Origin: Azoarcus indigens
GTDB lineage: Bacteria > Pseudomonadota > Gammaproteobacteria > Burkholderiales > Rhodocyclaceae
Assembly (NCBI RefSeq): GCF_004361735.1
Contig: NZ_SNVV01000024.1
Span: forward strand, 1 to 64,000
DNA length: 64,000 bases
Direction of reading: 5' to 3'
In this document: positions 39,803 to 48,803 of the stretch, piece by piece
Position numbering within the stretch: the first letter of the stretch is position 1
Layout: each line of letters starts with the position of its first letter
Notes under the pieces: generated by a model
Told to the model about the DNA's origin: nothing
Database searches by the model: none
What the model saw: only the letters and a program-made list of their open reading frames with translations
Made by a program: the position numbers and the translations under genes

Positions 39803-40726
39803 ATGTACTCGCCGCTCACCCTGGACGCCCTGCGCGTGCTCGACGCCATAGACCGCAAGGGCAGCTTCGCCGCCGCCGCGGATGCGCTGTTCCGAGTGCC
39901 CTCCGCCATCTCCTACACCGTCACCAAGCTGGAAGAGGAACTGGGCGTGGCGCTGTTCGACCGCAGCCGGCGCAAGGCCGAGCTGACGCCGGTGGGGCGG
40001 CTGGTGCTGGAGCAGGGGCGGCACATCCTCACCGCGGTGGAAGAGCTCACCCGCATGGCCAAGGCGGCGGCGGACGGCTGGGAGGCGGAACTGCGCATCG
40101 CGGTGGACAGCGTGCTGGCGGTGGAGCCCGTCTATGACTTGCTGGCCGAATTCCAGCGCGCCGGCCACCGCACCGAAATCCGCCTGCTGGACGAAGTGCT
40201 GGGCGGCAGCTGGGATGCGCTCAGCGCCAAGCGTTGCGATCTGGTGATAGGCGCGGTCGGCGAGCCGCCCTCCAGCGGCTTCGCCTGCCATGTGCTCGGC
40301 GAAGTGGATTTCGTCTTCGCCGCCGCTGCTGCCCACCCGCTGAACGCGCTGCCGCCGCCGGTGCCGGTACAGGCGGTGCAGGCCTATCCCACCGTGGTGG
40401 TGGCGGACAGCTCCCGCTACCTGCCCTCACGCTCGGTCGGCCTGCTGGATGGCCGCTCCCGCCTGGTGGTGCCGTCCATGGACCGCAAGATCGAAGCCCA
40501 GCGCCAGGGCCTGGGCGTCGGCTACCTGCCCGCCTACCGCATCCGCCACGAACTCGCCGACGGCAGCCTCAAGATCCTCGCCCTCGACAGCCCACCCCTG
40601 CGCCAACGCATCTGCACCGCCTGGCACCCCGCCAACGACGGCAAGGCGCTGCAGTGGTTCGTGGAGCGGCTGAAGCGCTATGTGTTCGACAACGAGCACG
40701 GGCTGCAGCCAATGGCAGCTTCCTGA
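39803..40726 (+). CDS. LysR-family regulator divergent from DoxX-pirin
   Basis: A 307-residue LysR protein: HTH at residues 5-65 (LRVLDAIDRKGSFAAAADALFRVPSAISYTVTKLEEELGVALFDRSRRKAELTP) and an effector domain from LRIAVDSVLAVEPVYDLL. It is divergent from the doxX-like and pirin genes, which it likely regulates. The effector is unknown. The start ATG 39803 gives the normal LysR N-terminus, though a ribosome binding site is not obvious. Confidence 0.9.
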   Translation: MYSPLTLDALRVLDAIDRKGSFAAAADALFRVPSAISYTVTKLEEELGVALFDRSRRKAELTPVGRLVLEQGRHILTAVEELTRMAKAAADGWEAELRIAVDSVLAVEPVYDLLAEFQRAGHRTEIRLLDEVLGGSWDALSAKRCDLVIGAVGEPPSSGFACHVLGEVDFVFAAAAAHPLNALPPPVPVQAVQAYPTVVVADSSRYLPSRSVGLLDGRSRLVVPSMDRKIEAQRQGLGVGYLPAYRIRHELADGSLKILALDSPPLRQRICTAWHPANDGKALQWFVERLKRYVFDNEHGLQPMAAS

Positions 40727-40928
40727 ATGCCGATTTCATTGCCGCAGCTGAAGCCGTAGAGCTGTCTGGCGATTGCAATATCCATGCGCGAAAAACATGC
40801 CATTCGCACCATTCGATACATTTCCGCAATGGTGTGGCAAAGGTTTTCCTCTAGCCTCGGGCCGACGATGCGAAGCGGGTGACTGGAGGGGGAGCCCGTA
40901 CCGCCGCACAACAAAAAACGGGACGAGC

Positions 40929-41696
40929 ATGAGCGATTTCATTCTGGAAACCGCCGGGCTGAGCAAGGAGTTCAAGGGCTTCGCCGCTGTGTCGGGCGTG
41001 GACCTGAAGGTCAGGCGGGGCCACATCCACGCCTTGATCGGCCCCAACGGCGCGGGCAAGACCACCGTTTTCAACCTGCTGACCAAGTTCCTGCCGCCTA
41101 CGACCGGCACCATCCATTTCGAGGGGCAGGACATCACCACCGAGGCGCCGGCGGCCACCGCCCGCCGCGGGCTGATCCGCTCCTTCCAGATTTCCGCCAC
41201 CTTCCCCGGCCTCACCGTGCTGGAGAACGTGCGCATCGGCCTGCAGCGCAAGCTGGGCACCGGCTTCCACTTCTGGCGCTCGGAGAAGTCGCTGGACGCG
41301 CTCAACGGCAAGGCGATGGAACTGCTGGAGTCGGTGGATCTCGGCCGCTTCGCCGACACCATCACCGGCGAGATGCCCTACGGCCGCAAGCGTGCGCTGG
41401 AGATTGCCACCACGCTGGCACTGGAGCCGACGATGATGCTGCTGGACGAGCCCACCCAGGGCATGGGCCATGAAGACATCGAGCGGGTGGTGGCGCTGAT
41501 CCGCAAGGTCTCCGAGGGCCGCACCATCCTGATGGTGGAGCACAACCTCTCGGTGGTGGCCAACCTGTGCGACCGCATCACCGTGCTGACGCGCGGCAGC
41601 GTGCTGGCCGAGGGCAGCTACGAGGAAGTGTCGCGCGACCCGCGCGTGCTGGAAGCCTACGTCGGCTCGGCCGACATCAACGATGCCCACCACTGA
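40929..41696 (+). CDS. livG: Branched-chain amino acid-type ABC transporter ATPase LivG
   Basis: A 255-residue ATPase. Walker A is GPNGAGKTT; the Q-loop is SFQISATFPGLTVLENVRIG; the signature region is the GEMPYGRKRALEIATTLA segment; Walker B is MMLLDEPTQGMG; the H-loop is MVEHNLSVV. The GEMPYGRKR signature deviates from canonical LSGGQ, as LivG-type proteins often do. It couples ATP hydrolysis to import through LivH/LivM. First gene of a five-gene run, with a weak GACGAGC ribosome site. Confidence 0.93.
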   Translation: MSDFILETAGLSKEFKGFAAVSGVDLKVRRGHIHALIGPNGAGKTTVFNLLTKFLPPTTGTIHFEGQDITTEAPAATARRGLIRSFQISATFPGLTVLENVRIGLQRKLGTGFHFWRSEKSLDALNGKAMELLESVDLGRFADTITGEMPYGRKRALEIATTLALEPTMMLLDEPTQGMGHEDIERVVALIRKVSEGRTILMVEHNLSVVANLCDRITVLTRGSVLAEGSYEEVSRDPRVLEAYVGSADINDAHH

Positions 41697-41711
41697 CTTC
41701 GGCCGCCACCC

Positions 41712-42434
41712 ATGACCAGCGCCTTCAACTCCCACGCCGAAATGCTGCGGGTGCGCGACCTGCACGCCTTCTACGGCGAATCCCACATCCTGCACGGCAT
41801 CGACCTGGAGGTTGCGCGCGGCGAGTGCGTGACCCTGCTGGGGCGCAACGGCTCAGGCCGCTCGACCACGCTGAAGTCCATCCTCGGCCTGGTCGGCCGG
41901 CGCAGTGGCTCCATCATGGTCAATGGCCGGGAAGTGATCAGCGAGGCCACCCACCGCATGGCGCACCACGGCATCGGCTACGTGCCGGAGGAGCGCGCCA
42001 TCTTCGCCTCGCTGTCGGCCGAGGAGAACCTGATGCTGCCGCCGCCGGTGGCCAGTGGCGGCATGAGCGTGGACGAGATCTACGGCATGTTCCCTAACCT
42101 CAAGGAACGCCGTAACAGCCCGGGCACCAAGCTCTCGGGCGGCGAACAGCAGATGCTGGCGATGGCGCGGGTGCTGCGTACCGGCGCCAAGCTGCTGCTG
42201 CTGGATGAGATCACCGAGGGCTTGGCGCCGGTCATCGTGCGCAAGCTGGGCGAGGTCATCACCGAACTGAAGGCGCGCGGTTTCACCATCGTGCTGGTGG
42301 AGCAGAACTTCCGCTTCGCCGCGCCGCTCGCCGACCGCCATTACGTGCTGGAGCACGGCGAGATCATTGCCACCATTCCGCAGGCCGAGCTGGCGGGCAG
42401 GATGGACTGGCTGCACCAGACGCTTGGAGTCTGA
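41712..42434 (+). CDS. livF: Branched-chain amino acid-type ABC transporter ATPase LivF
   Basis: A 240-residue ATPase. The P-loop reads GRNGSGRSTT, with Arg where the Walker A Lys normally stands. The signature is KLSGGEQQMLAMARVLRTGAKLLLLDEITEGLAP, the Q-loop is GYVPEERAIFASLSAEENL, and the H-switch is ...VLVEQNFRFA. It pairs with LivG. Arg substitution is also seen in other LivF-type proteins (from memory) and may be compatible with function. It starts 15 bases after livG. Confidence 0.92.
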   Translation: MTSAFNSHAEMLRVRDLHAFYGESHILHGIDLEVARGECVTLLGRNGSGRSTTLKSILGLVGRRSGSIMVNGREVISEATHRMAHHGIGYVPEERAIFASLSAEENLMLPPPVASGGMSVDEIYGMFPNLKERRNSPGTKLSGGEQQMLAMARVLRTGAKLLLLDEITEGLAPVIVRKLGEVITELKARGFTIVLVEQNFRFAAPLADRHYVLEHGEIIATIPQAELAGRMDWLHQTLGV

Positions 42435-42471
42435 TCCACGCGCCATCACAAGAAGGAACGGAGGAGACGAA

Positions 42472-43683
42472 ATGCACAAGAAACTGCTTACCGCCGCCTG
42501 CACCGCGGCCCTGGCCCTGATGGCCGGCGGCGCCCAGGCGCAGATTTCCGGCAACGTCGTGAAGGTCGGGGTGCTCACCGACATGTCGGGTACCTATTCC
42601 GACCTCGCCGGCCAGGGCACGGTGGTCGCCACCCAGATGGCGATCGACGACTTCGTCGCCCAGGAAAAACCGGCCTTCAAGGTGGAGATGGTCTCCGCCG
42701 ACCACCAGAACAAGGCCGACATCTCCTCCAACAAGGCGCGCGAGTGGTTCGAGCGCGAGGGCGTGGACGTCGCCACCGAGCTGGTCACCACCTCCACTGC
42801 GCTGGCGGTGATGAAGGTGGCGAAGGAGATGAACAGGGTCACGCTGATGAGCGGCCCCGGCTCCACCGCCATCACCAACGAGCAGTGCAACGACCTCACC
42901 GTGCACTACACCTACGACACCTACGCGATGGCCAACGGCACCGCGCGGGCGGTGACCAAGCAGGGCGGCAAGACCTGGTTCTTCCTCACCGCCGACTATG
43001 CCTTCGGCCACTCGCTGGAGAAGGACTCGTCGGCGGTGGTGACGGCCAGCGGCGGCAAGGTGCTGGGTTCGGTGCGCCACCCCTTCCCGGCCTCGGACTT
43101 CTCCTCCTTCCTGCTGCAGGCGCAGGCCTCGGGCGCGCAGATCATCGGCCTCGCCAACGCCGGCGCCGACACCACCAACGCCATCAAGCAGGCAGCCGAA
43201 TTCGGCATCACGCCCAAGCAGCAGCTTGCCGGCCTGCTGATGTTCATTTCCGATGTGCATTCCCTGGGCCTGAAGAATGCGCAGAGCATGTACCTGACCA
43301 CCGGTTTCTACTGGGATCTCAATGACGAGACCCGCGCCTGGTCCAAGCGCTTCTTCGACAAGCAGAAGCGCATGCCGACCATGGTGCAGGCCGGCCAGTA
43401 TTCCTCGGTGCTGCACTACCTGAAGGCGGTGAAGGCGGCCGGCACGGATGAGGCGCAGAAGGTGATGGCGCAGATGAAGAAGACGCCGATCAACGACTTC
43501 TTCGCCAAGAACGGCCAGATCCGCGACGACGGCCGCATGGTCCACGACATGTACCTGGTGCAGGTGAAGAAGCCGGAAGAGTCCAAGTACCCGTGGGATT
43601 ACTACCACGTGCGCCAGACCATTCCGGCGGCGGAGGCCTTCCAGCCGCTGTCCGAATCGCGCTGCCCGCTGGTCAAGAAGTGA
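42472..43683 (+). CDS. Periplasmic binding protein of the LivK type
   Basis: A 403-residue periplasmic solute-binding protein. The signal peptide is MHKKLLTAACTAALALMAGGAQA, then the type I binding fold (VVKVGVLTDMSGTYSDLAGQGTVVATQMAIDDF). Later motifs include KTWFFLTADYAFGHSLEKDSS and AQIIGLANAGADTTNAIKQA. The family binds branched-chain amino acids, amides, urea or aromatic compounds, so the ligand is unclear. GAGGAG precedes ATG 42472. It sits between the ATPases and the permeases of the same operon. Confidence 0.92.
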   Translation: MHKKLLTAACTAALALMAGGAQAQISGNVVKVGVLTDMSGTYSDLAGQGTVVATQMAIDDFVAQEKPAFKVEMVSADHQNKADISSNKAREWFEREGVDVATELVTTSTALAVMKVAKEMNRVTLMSGPGSTAITNEQCNDLTVHYTYDTYAMANGTARAVTKQGGKTWFFLTADYAFGHSLEKDSSAVVTASGGKVLGSVRHPFPASDFSSFLLQAQASGAQIIGLANAGADTTNAIKQAAEFGITPKQQLAGLLMFISDVHSLGLKNAQSMYLTTGFYWDLNDETRAWSKRFFDKQKRMPTMVQAGQYSSVLHYLKAVKAAGTDEAQKVMAQMKKTPINDFFAKNGQIRDDGRMVHDMYLVQVKKPEESKYPWDYYHVRQTIPAAEAFQPLSESRCPLVKK

Positions 43684-43745
43684 GCTGAACCCCCATCGCG
43701 CCGGGCGTCCGCCGCTCGTGGCGGCGCCGGTGCGGGAGCCATCCC

Positions 43746-44630
43746 ATGGAAATATTCGGAGTGCCGAGTGCGCTGTTCGGCAGCCAGCTGCTGATCGGGC
43801 TGATCAACGGCTCCTTTTACGCCATCCTCAGCCTGGGGCTGGCGATCATCTTCGGCCTGCTCAACATCATCAACTTCGCCCACGGCGCGCAGTACATGAT
43901 GGGGGCCTTCGTCGCCTGGATCGCGCTGACCAAGTTCGGCGTGAACTACTGGGCGGCGCTGCTGCTGTCGCCCCTGCTGGTGGGCGCGCTGGGCGTGCTG
44001 CTGGAGCGCACCATGCTGCGCAAGCTGTACAAGCTCGATCACCTTTACGGCCTGCTGCTCACCTTCGGCCTGGCGTTGATCTTCGAAGGCATCTTCCGCG
44101 ACCAGTACGGCATTTCCGGCCAGAGCTACGAGGTGCCGGAGCTGCTGCAGGGCGGGGTGAACCTCGGCTTCATGTTCATGCCCATCTACCGCGGCTGGGT
44201 GGTGGTGGCGGCGCTGGCGGTGTGCTTCGGCACCTGGTTCATGATCGAGAAGACCAAGCTGGGCGCCTACCTGCGCGCCGGCACCGAGAATCCGCAGATC
44301 GTGCAGGCGCTGGGCATCAACGTGCCGCTGCTGATCACCTTCACCTACGGCTACGGCGTGGCCCTGGCCGCCTTCGCCGGCGTGCTGGCGGCGCCGGTGT
44401 ACCAGGTGAATCCGCAGATGGGCTCCAACCTCATCATCGTGGTGTTCGCGGTGGTCGTCATCGGCGGCATGGGCTCCATCATGGGCTCCATCCTCACCGG
44501 CCTCGGCCTCGGCCTGATCGAGGGGCTGACGCGGGTGTTCTATCCGCCCGCGTCGGCGGTGGTCGTCTTCTTCATCATGGTCATCGTGCTGCTGGTCCGG
44601 CCCGCCGGGCTGTTCGGCAAGACGGCCTGA
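43746..44630 (+). CDS. livH: ABC transporter permease LivH
   Basis: A 294-residue permease with about eight transmembrane segments. INGSFYAILSLGLAIIFGLLNIINFAHGAQYMMGAF is the typical LivH beginning, and GTENPQIVQALGINVPLLITFTYGYGVALAAFAGVL is the EAA-like loop contacting the ATPase. It forms the inner-membrane channel with LivM. It follows the binding-protein gene by 62 bases. Confidence 0.94.
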   Translation: MEIFGVPSALFGSQLLIGLINGSFYAILSLGLAIIFGLLNIINFAHGAQYMMGAFVAWIALTKFGVNYWAALLLSPLLVGALGVLLERTMLRKLYKLDHLYGLLLTFGLALIFEGIFRDQYGISGQSYEVPELLQGGVNLGFMFMPIYRGWVVVAALAVCFGTWFMIEKTKLGAYLRAGTENPQIVQALGINVPLLITFTYGYGVALAAFAGVLAAPVYQVNPQMGSNLIIVVFAVVVIGGMGSIMGSILTGLGLGLIEGLTRVFYPPASAVVVFFIMVIVLLVRPAGLFGKTA

Positions 44631-44652
44631 CACGCACTCCCGGAACCCGCCC

Positions 44653-45609
44653 ATGACCATCAACAACAACGGCATGTTCGTCCGCGCCACCCCGCTGCTG
44701 TTCGGCGCGCTCTTCGTCATCGGCCTGGTGGCGCCCTTCGCGGTGTATCCCACCTTCCTGATGAAGATCCTGTGCTTTGGCCTGTTCGCCTGCGCCTTCA
44801 ACCTGCTGCTGGGCTTCGCCGGCCTGCTCTCCTTCGGCCACGCCGCCTTCCTCGGCACCGCCGGCTACATCTGCGGCATGCTGGTGCGCGACCTCGGCGT
44901 GACGCCCGAGGTGGGCATACTCGGCGGCACGCTGGCGGCGGCCATCCTGGGCTGGGTGTTCGGCGTGCTCGCCATCCGCCGCAGCGGCATCTACTTCGCC
45001 ATGATCACGCTGGCGCTGGCGCAGATGGTGTTCTTCTTCGCCCTGCAGTGGAAAGCCACCGGCGGCGAGGACGGCCTGCAGGGCGTGCCGCGTGGCCACC
45101 TGTTCGGCCTCATCGACCTCAGCAACAACATCGCCATGTACTACCTGGTGTTCGCGGTGTTCTGCGTCGGCTTCTTCATCATCCACCGCACCATCCATTC
45201 CCCCTTCGGCCAGATCCTCAAGGCCATCCGGGAGAACGAGCCGCGCGCCGTCTCGCTCGGCTACGACGTCGCCAAGTACAAGCTGCTGGCCTTCGTGCTG
45301 TCCGCCGCGCTCGCCGGGATGGCCGGCGCCACCAAGACGCTGGTGTTCCAGCTCGCCTCCCTCACCGACGTGCATTGGCACATGTCCGGCGAAGTGGTGC
45401 TGATGACCCTGCTCGGCGGCCTGGGCACCATCCTCGGCCCGCTGGTGGGCGCCGGCGTGATCGTGAGCCTGCAGAGCGAGCTGGCGGACAAGGTGGGCTC
45501 CTGGGTCACGGTGATCATGGGCGTGATCTTCGTGCTCTGCGTGCTGCTCTTCCGCCGCGGCATCGTCGGCGAGCTGCAGGCGCTGATCAAGCGGGCGGGG
45601 ATCAACTGA
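44653..45609 (+). CDS. livM: ABC transporter permease LivM
   Basis: A 318-residue permease. CAFNLLLGFAGLLSFGHAAFLGTAGYICGML is the family signature and AIRENEPRAVSLGYDVAKYKLLAFVLSAALAGMAGA is the ATPase-contact loop. It completes the importer with LivG, LivF, LivH and the binding protein. It is the last gene of the operon, before the Phd/PIN pair. Confidence 0.94.
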   Translation: MTINNNGMFVRATPLLFGALFVIGLVAPFAVYPTFLMKILCFGLFACAFNLLLGFAGLLSFGHAAFLGTAGYICGMLVRDLGVTPEVGILGGTLAAAILGWVFGVLAIRRSGIYFAMITLALAQMVFFFALQWKATGGEDGLQGVPRGHLFGLIDLSNNIAMYYLVFAVFCVGFFIIHRTIHSPFGQILKAIRENEPRAVSLGYDVAKYKLLAFVLSAALAGMAGATKTLVFQLASLTDVHWHMSGEVVLMTLLGGLGTILGPLVGAGVIVSLQSELADKVGSWVTVIMGVIFVLCVLLFRRGIVGELQALIKRAGIN

Positions 45610-45639
45610 GGGCGGTGGACCTCGCTGCCGTCCAGCGCA

Positions 45640-45662
45640 ATAATGACCATATTGATCATTAT
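45640..45662. promoter_or_regulatory. Inverted repeat upstream of the Phd/PIN operon, probable autoregulatory operator
   Basis: ATAATGA (45640-45646) and TCATTAT (45656-45662) face each other around nine bases, in an AT-rich stretch 15 bases before the antitoxin ATG. Antitoxins of the Phd/RelB type bind such palindromes to repress their own operon. The role is inferred from position. Confidence 0.65.
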
Positions 45663-45676
45663 GGTTGGGGCGACAG

Positions 45677-45949
45677 ATGATTACCGAAGTCAGCGCAGTG
45701 AATTTTCGCCAGAACCTGGGTGAGATGCTGAACCAGGTGCAGTACCGCAATGACAGCATCGTCATCAGCAAGGACGGCAAGGCGGTGGCGGCGCTGGTCG
45801 ATGCGGAACTCTTCGCCCGCATCCGCCGCATGCGTGAGCGCTTCGATGCCCTGAGCGAGCGGATTGCCGACGGTTATGCCGGTGTGCCGGCTGACGAGGG
45901 TTTGGCGGAAATAGACGCGCTGGTTGCCGACGTACGCCAGGGCCGCTGA
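45677..45949 (+). CDS. Phd/YefM-type antitoxin
   Basis: Ninety residues starting MITEVSAVNFRQNLGEMLNQVQYRNDSIVISKDGKAVAALVDAELF, the characteristic DNA-binding and toxin-neutralising pattern of Phd/YefM antitoxins, followed by a helical C-terminal tail that would cover the toxin. The ATG at 45677 is favoured over an in-frame TTG at 45665. Its stop overlaps the next start by one base (TGATG). Confidence 0.88.
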   Translation: MITEVSAVNFRQNLGEMLNQVQYRNDSIVISKDGKAVAALVDAELFARIRRMRERFDALSERIADGYAGVPADEGLAEIDALVADVRQGR

Positions 45950-46362
45950 TGGCAGGCCTGCGCGTGGTGCTCGACACCAACGTGTTGGTGTCGGGCCTGG
46001 CTTATCCGGCCAGCGTGCCGGGCCGCATCCTCACGGCCTGGCGGCAGGGCGGGATCGATCTGGTGTTGTCGCGCTACATCCTCGATGAAATGGTGCGCGT
46101 CCTGCCCCGGCTTCCCAGGATCAGCTTGAGCGAGGCCGAGATCCGCGATCTGGCCGACAGCTTCGTGTTCCTTGCCGATATCGTCGAGCCGGCCGAGGTC
46201 TGTGACGAGGCGCTGCGCGACCCGGCCGACCAGCCTGTGCTGGCAACCCTGCTGGCGGCCCAGGCCCGTTACCTGATTACCGGGGACAAGGATCTGCTGG
46301 CCTTGGCCGAGCGTTACCCCATCGTCACGCCGTCGGAGTTCTGGGCGCGCCACGGCGCCTGA
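45949..46362 (+). CDS. PIN-domain toxin (putative ribonuclease)
   Basis: A 137-residue PIN-domain protein of the COG1569 type. Acidic residues expected to bind Mg are in VVLDTNVLVSG, YILDEMVRVL, RDPADQPVLA and TGDKDLLAL. Such toxins cut RNA and are held by their antitoxin. Translation is coupled with the antitoxin gene. It converges with the AMP nucleosidase gene. Confidence 0.88.
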   Translation: MAGLRVVLDTNVLVSGLAYPASVPGRILTAWRQGGIDLVLSRYILDEMVRVLPRLPRISLSEAEIRDLADSFVFLADIVEPAEVCDEALRDPADQPVLATLLAAQARYLITGDKDLLALAERYPIVTPSEFWARHGA

Positions 46363-46394
46363 CTGCGCTGCGTCCGGCGGGATGGCGCCAAGGT

Positions 46395-47891
46395 CTACTG
46401 GAACGCCACTTCCGCAAAACTCCGCAGCTTGCGGCTGTGCAGGCGGTCCACGCCCTGGTCGCGCAGCATCTCCATGGCGCGGATGCCGATGCGCAGGTGC
46501 TGGTCCACCCGCTCGCGGTAGAAGTGGTTGGCCATGCCGGGGAGCTTGATCTCGCCGTGCAGCGGCTTGTCGCTGACACACAGCAGGGTGCCGTAGGGCA
46601 CGCGGAAGCGGAAACCGTTGGCGGCGATGGTGGCGGATTCCATGTCCAGCGCGATGGCGCGGCTCTGGCTGAAGCGGCGCTCCGGCGAGGTGCCCATGCC
46701 GTGCGAGGGCAGCAGCTCCCAGTTGCGGTTGTCGGTGGTGGCGACGGTGCCGGTGCGCATCAGCCGCTTCAACTCGTAGCCTTCCATGCGGGTGACTTCG
46801 GCCACCGCGCCTTCCAGCGCCAGCTGCACCTCCGCCAGCGGCGGAATCGGTACCCACAGCGGCAGTTCCTCGTCCAGCACATGGTCTTCGCGCACATAGC
46901 CGTGGGCGAGCACGTAGTCGCCCAGCTGCTGGGTGTTACGCAGGCCGGCGCAGTGGCCGAGCATGATCCAGGCGTGCGGACGCAGTACCGCGATGTGGTC
47001 GGTGATGGTCTTGGCGTTGGCCGGGCCGACGCCGATGTTCACCATGGTGATGCCGGCGCGGTCGCCGCGCATCAGGTGGTAGGCGGGCATCTGCGGCAGC
47101 CGTGGCGGGGCGGCGCCGAGTTCGTCGCCCGGTTGCGGCGGCAGGTCGCTGCGGCGGGTGACGACGTTGCCCGGCTCGACGAAGGCGGTGTAGTCGTGGC
47201 CGCTGGGGTCGGCCATGTACTGGCGGCCGAGCTTGATGAATTCGTCGATGTAGAACTGGTAGTTGGTGAACAGCACGAAGTTCTGGAAATGCTCCGGCAC
47301 GGTGCCGGTGTAGTGGCGCAGGCGGTGCAGGGAGTAATCCACCCGCGGCGCGGTGAACAGCGCCAGCGGGTGGGCTTCGCCGGGGCGCGGGTCCAGCGTG
47401 CCGTTGGCGATGCCGTCGTCCATGGCGTTGAGGTCGGGCAGGTCGAAGCGGTCGCGCAGCAGCTGGCGGCGGACGATGTCCAGGCTGCCTTCGATGTGGT
47501 CGTGTTCGGTGACCGAGAAGTGCACCGGGATGGGCTGGGTGCTGGTGCCGACTTCGAGGTCGACCTGGTGGTTCTGCAGCAGCAGCTCGAACTGCTCGCG
47601 GTAGTAGTCCTGGTAGAGGTCGGGCCGCGTCAGCGTGGTCTCGTACACGCCGGGGCCGGCGACGAAGCCGTAGGAGAGGCGGGAGTCGGCGCGGGCCACG
47701 GTGTTGGTGCGCACCCGCACGAAGGGGTAGCAGGCGCGCACATGGCGGCCGACGTCTTCGCCGGCGACGAAGCGCTGCAGCGAGTCGCGCAGGTGATGCA
47801 CGCTGGCGCCGTAGATTTCCTGCACGCGGGCGAGGGCGGCGGCGGGGTCGTTGAAGTGTTGCGGGGCGTAGAAGGGGCTGTCGGCGGGCAT
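46395..47891 (-). CDS. amn: AMP nucleosidase
   Basis: A 498-residue enzyme that splits AMP into adenine and ribose 5-phosphate. The N-terminal regulatory part has YPFVRVRTNTVARADSRLSYGFVAGPGVYETTLTRPDLY. The nucleoside-phosphorylase-like catalytic part has TMVNIGVGPANAKTITDHIAVLRPHAWIMLGHCAGLR and the ALDMESATIAANGFRFRVPYGTLLCVSDKPLHGE segment. The ATG at 47891 (AGGA seven bases upstream) is preferred over one at 47906. Length is near that of E. coli Amn. Confidence 0.95.
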   Translation of the reverse strand: MPADSPFYAPQHFNDPAAALARVQEIYGASVHHLRDSLQRFVAGEDVGRHVRACYPFVRVRTNTVARADSRLSYGFVAGPGVYETTLTRPDLYQDYYREQFELLLQNHQVDLEVGTSTQPIPVHFSVTEHDHIEGSLDIVRRQLLRDRFDLPDLNAMDDGIANGTLDPRPGEAHPLALFTAPRVDYSLHRLRHYTGTVPEHFQNFVLFTNYQFYIDEFIKLGRQYMADPSGHDYTAFVEPGNVVTRRSDLPPQPGDELGAAPPRLPQMPAYHLMRGDRAGITMVNIGVGPANAKTITDHIAVLRPHAWIMLGHCAGLRNTQQLGDYVLAHGYVREDHVLDEELPLWVPIPPLAEVQLALEGAVAEVTRMEGYELKRLMRTGTVATTDNRNWELLPSHGMGTSPERRFSQSRAIALDMESATIAANGFRFRVPYGTLLCVSDKPLHGEIKLPGMANHFYRERVDQHLRIGIRAMEMLRDQGVDRLHSRKLRSFAEVAFQ

Positions 47892-47997
47892 GGCGGCGTC
47901 CTGCATGGATTGCCGCCATTGTCGCCGAGGGTGGGGCTTTCTGCGATGGGCCGGTGCCAGCCGCTGCAGCCCCGAGGGGCTGCAGCGGCATGCCCTG

Positions 47998-48597
47998 TCA
48001 GAAGGAGGAGCCCGGCTGTTCCAGGAAGGCCAGCTCTTCCGCGCTGGAGGTCCGGCCGAGGATGGCGTTGCGGTGGGGAAAGCGGCCGAAGCGCTCGATG
48101 ACCGCGTGGTGGCGGACGGCATAGTCGAGGAAGCCGTCGAAGGCCGGGCGCAGAGGCACATCCACGCTGTCGGCGAGGTCGCGGAACAGGCGCACTGCTT
48201 CCACCTGGTCGTCGAGGTCCTCGGAATGCTCCAGCGGCAGGTAGAGGAAGACGCGCTCCACCGGCCGGCTGGCGAGGTCGGCGCCGCGCTCCAGGGCTTC
48301 CCGGCACCAGGCGCGGGCGAGGGGATCGCAGTCGAAGGCGCGCGGGCTACCGCGGTGGATGCTGCGCGGGAACTGGTCGCTGATGAGGATCAGCGCCAGC
48401 AGGCCGCGCGGCGTGGCGCGCCAGTGGTCCAGCTCGCCGGCGGCGGCGCGGTTCAGCAGCGGCCCGAAGCGTTCGCGGATGGCGGCGTCGGCTTCCGCCT
48501 GCTTGCCCCACCACAGCGAAGACTGGCGGGCGATGGTGGTGGCGTCGTCCGGCTCGGAACCGAACCAGAAGTTATGCAGGGTGTCGGGTGTTTCCAT
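47998..48597 (-). CDS. DUF924-family protein
   Basis: A 199-residue protein with the features of DUF924: LHNFWFGSEPDDATTIARQSSLWWGK at the start, GLLALILISDQFPRSIHRGSPRAFDCDPLA in the middle, and FLYLPLEHSEDLDDQ then HHAVIERFGRFPHRNAILGR towards the end. It has a TPR-like helical fold in solved members (from memory), with unknown function. ATG 48597 is the conserved start. It lies 106 bases upstream of the AMP nucleosidase start and may be separate or co-expressed. Confidence 0.9.
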   Translation of the reverse strand: METPDTLHNFWFGSEPDDATTIARQSSLWWGKQAEADAAIRERFGPLLNRAAAGELDHWRATPRGLLALILISDQFPRSIHRGSPRAFDCDPLARAWCREALERGADLASRPVERVFLYLPLEHSEDLDDQVEAVRLFRDLADSVDVPLRPAFDGFLDYAVRHHAVIERFGRFPHRNAILGRTSSAEELAFLEQPGSSF

Positions 48598-48803
48598 GCT
48601 TGCTCCGGGGCTGGTTGAAAGAAGGAGGCCGGGCGGTGCGCCGGCGTGCAGGACGTTCTTGTTGTAGCCGCTTGCCCATGGCTGAAGTTATAGCTGCTCG
48701 GGGCGACGCCGGTCGGACCGCGCCCGGGCGCGCGGGTTCGCCAGCCTGGCTTGCGCGGTGTTCAACCGCCGCCTAACCTGCGACCGGACTGTCGGGAGAT
48801 TGT

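Noticed and set aside
41712-42434. LivF as a pseudogene because of the Walker A Arg
   Set aside because: All other motifs (signature, Walker B, H-loop) are intact and the frame is full length, so it is kept as a gene and the Arg is reported as a finding.
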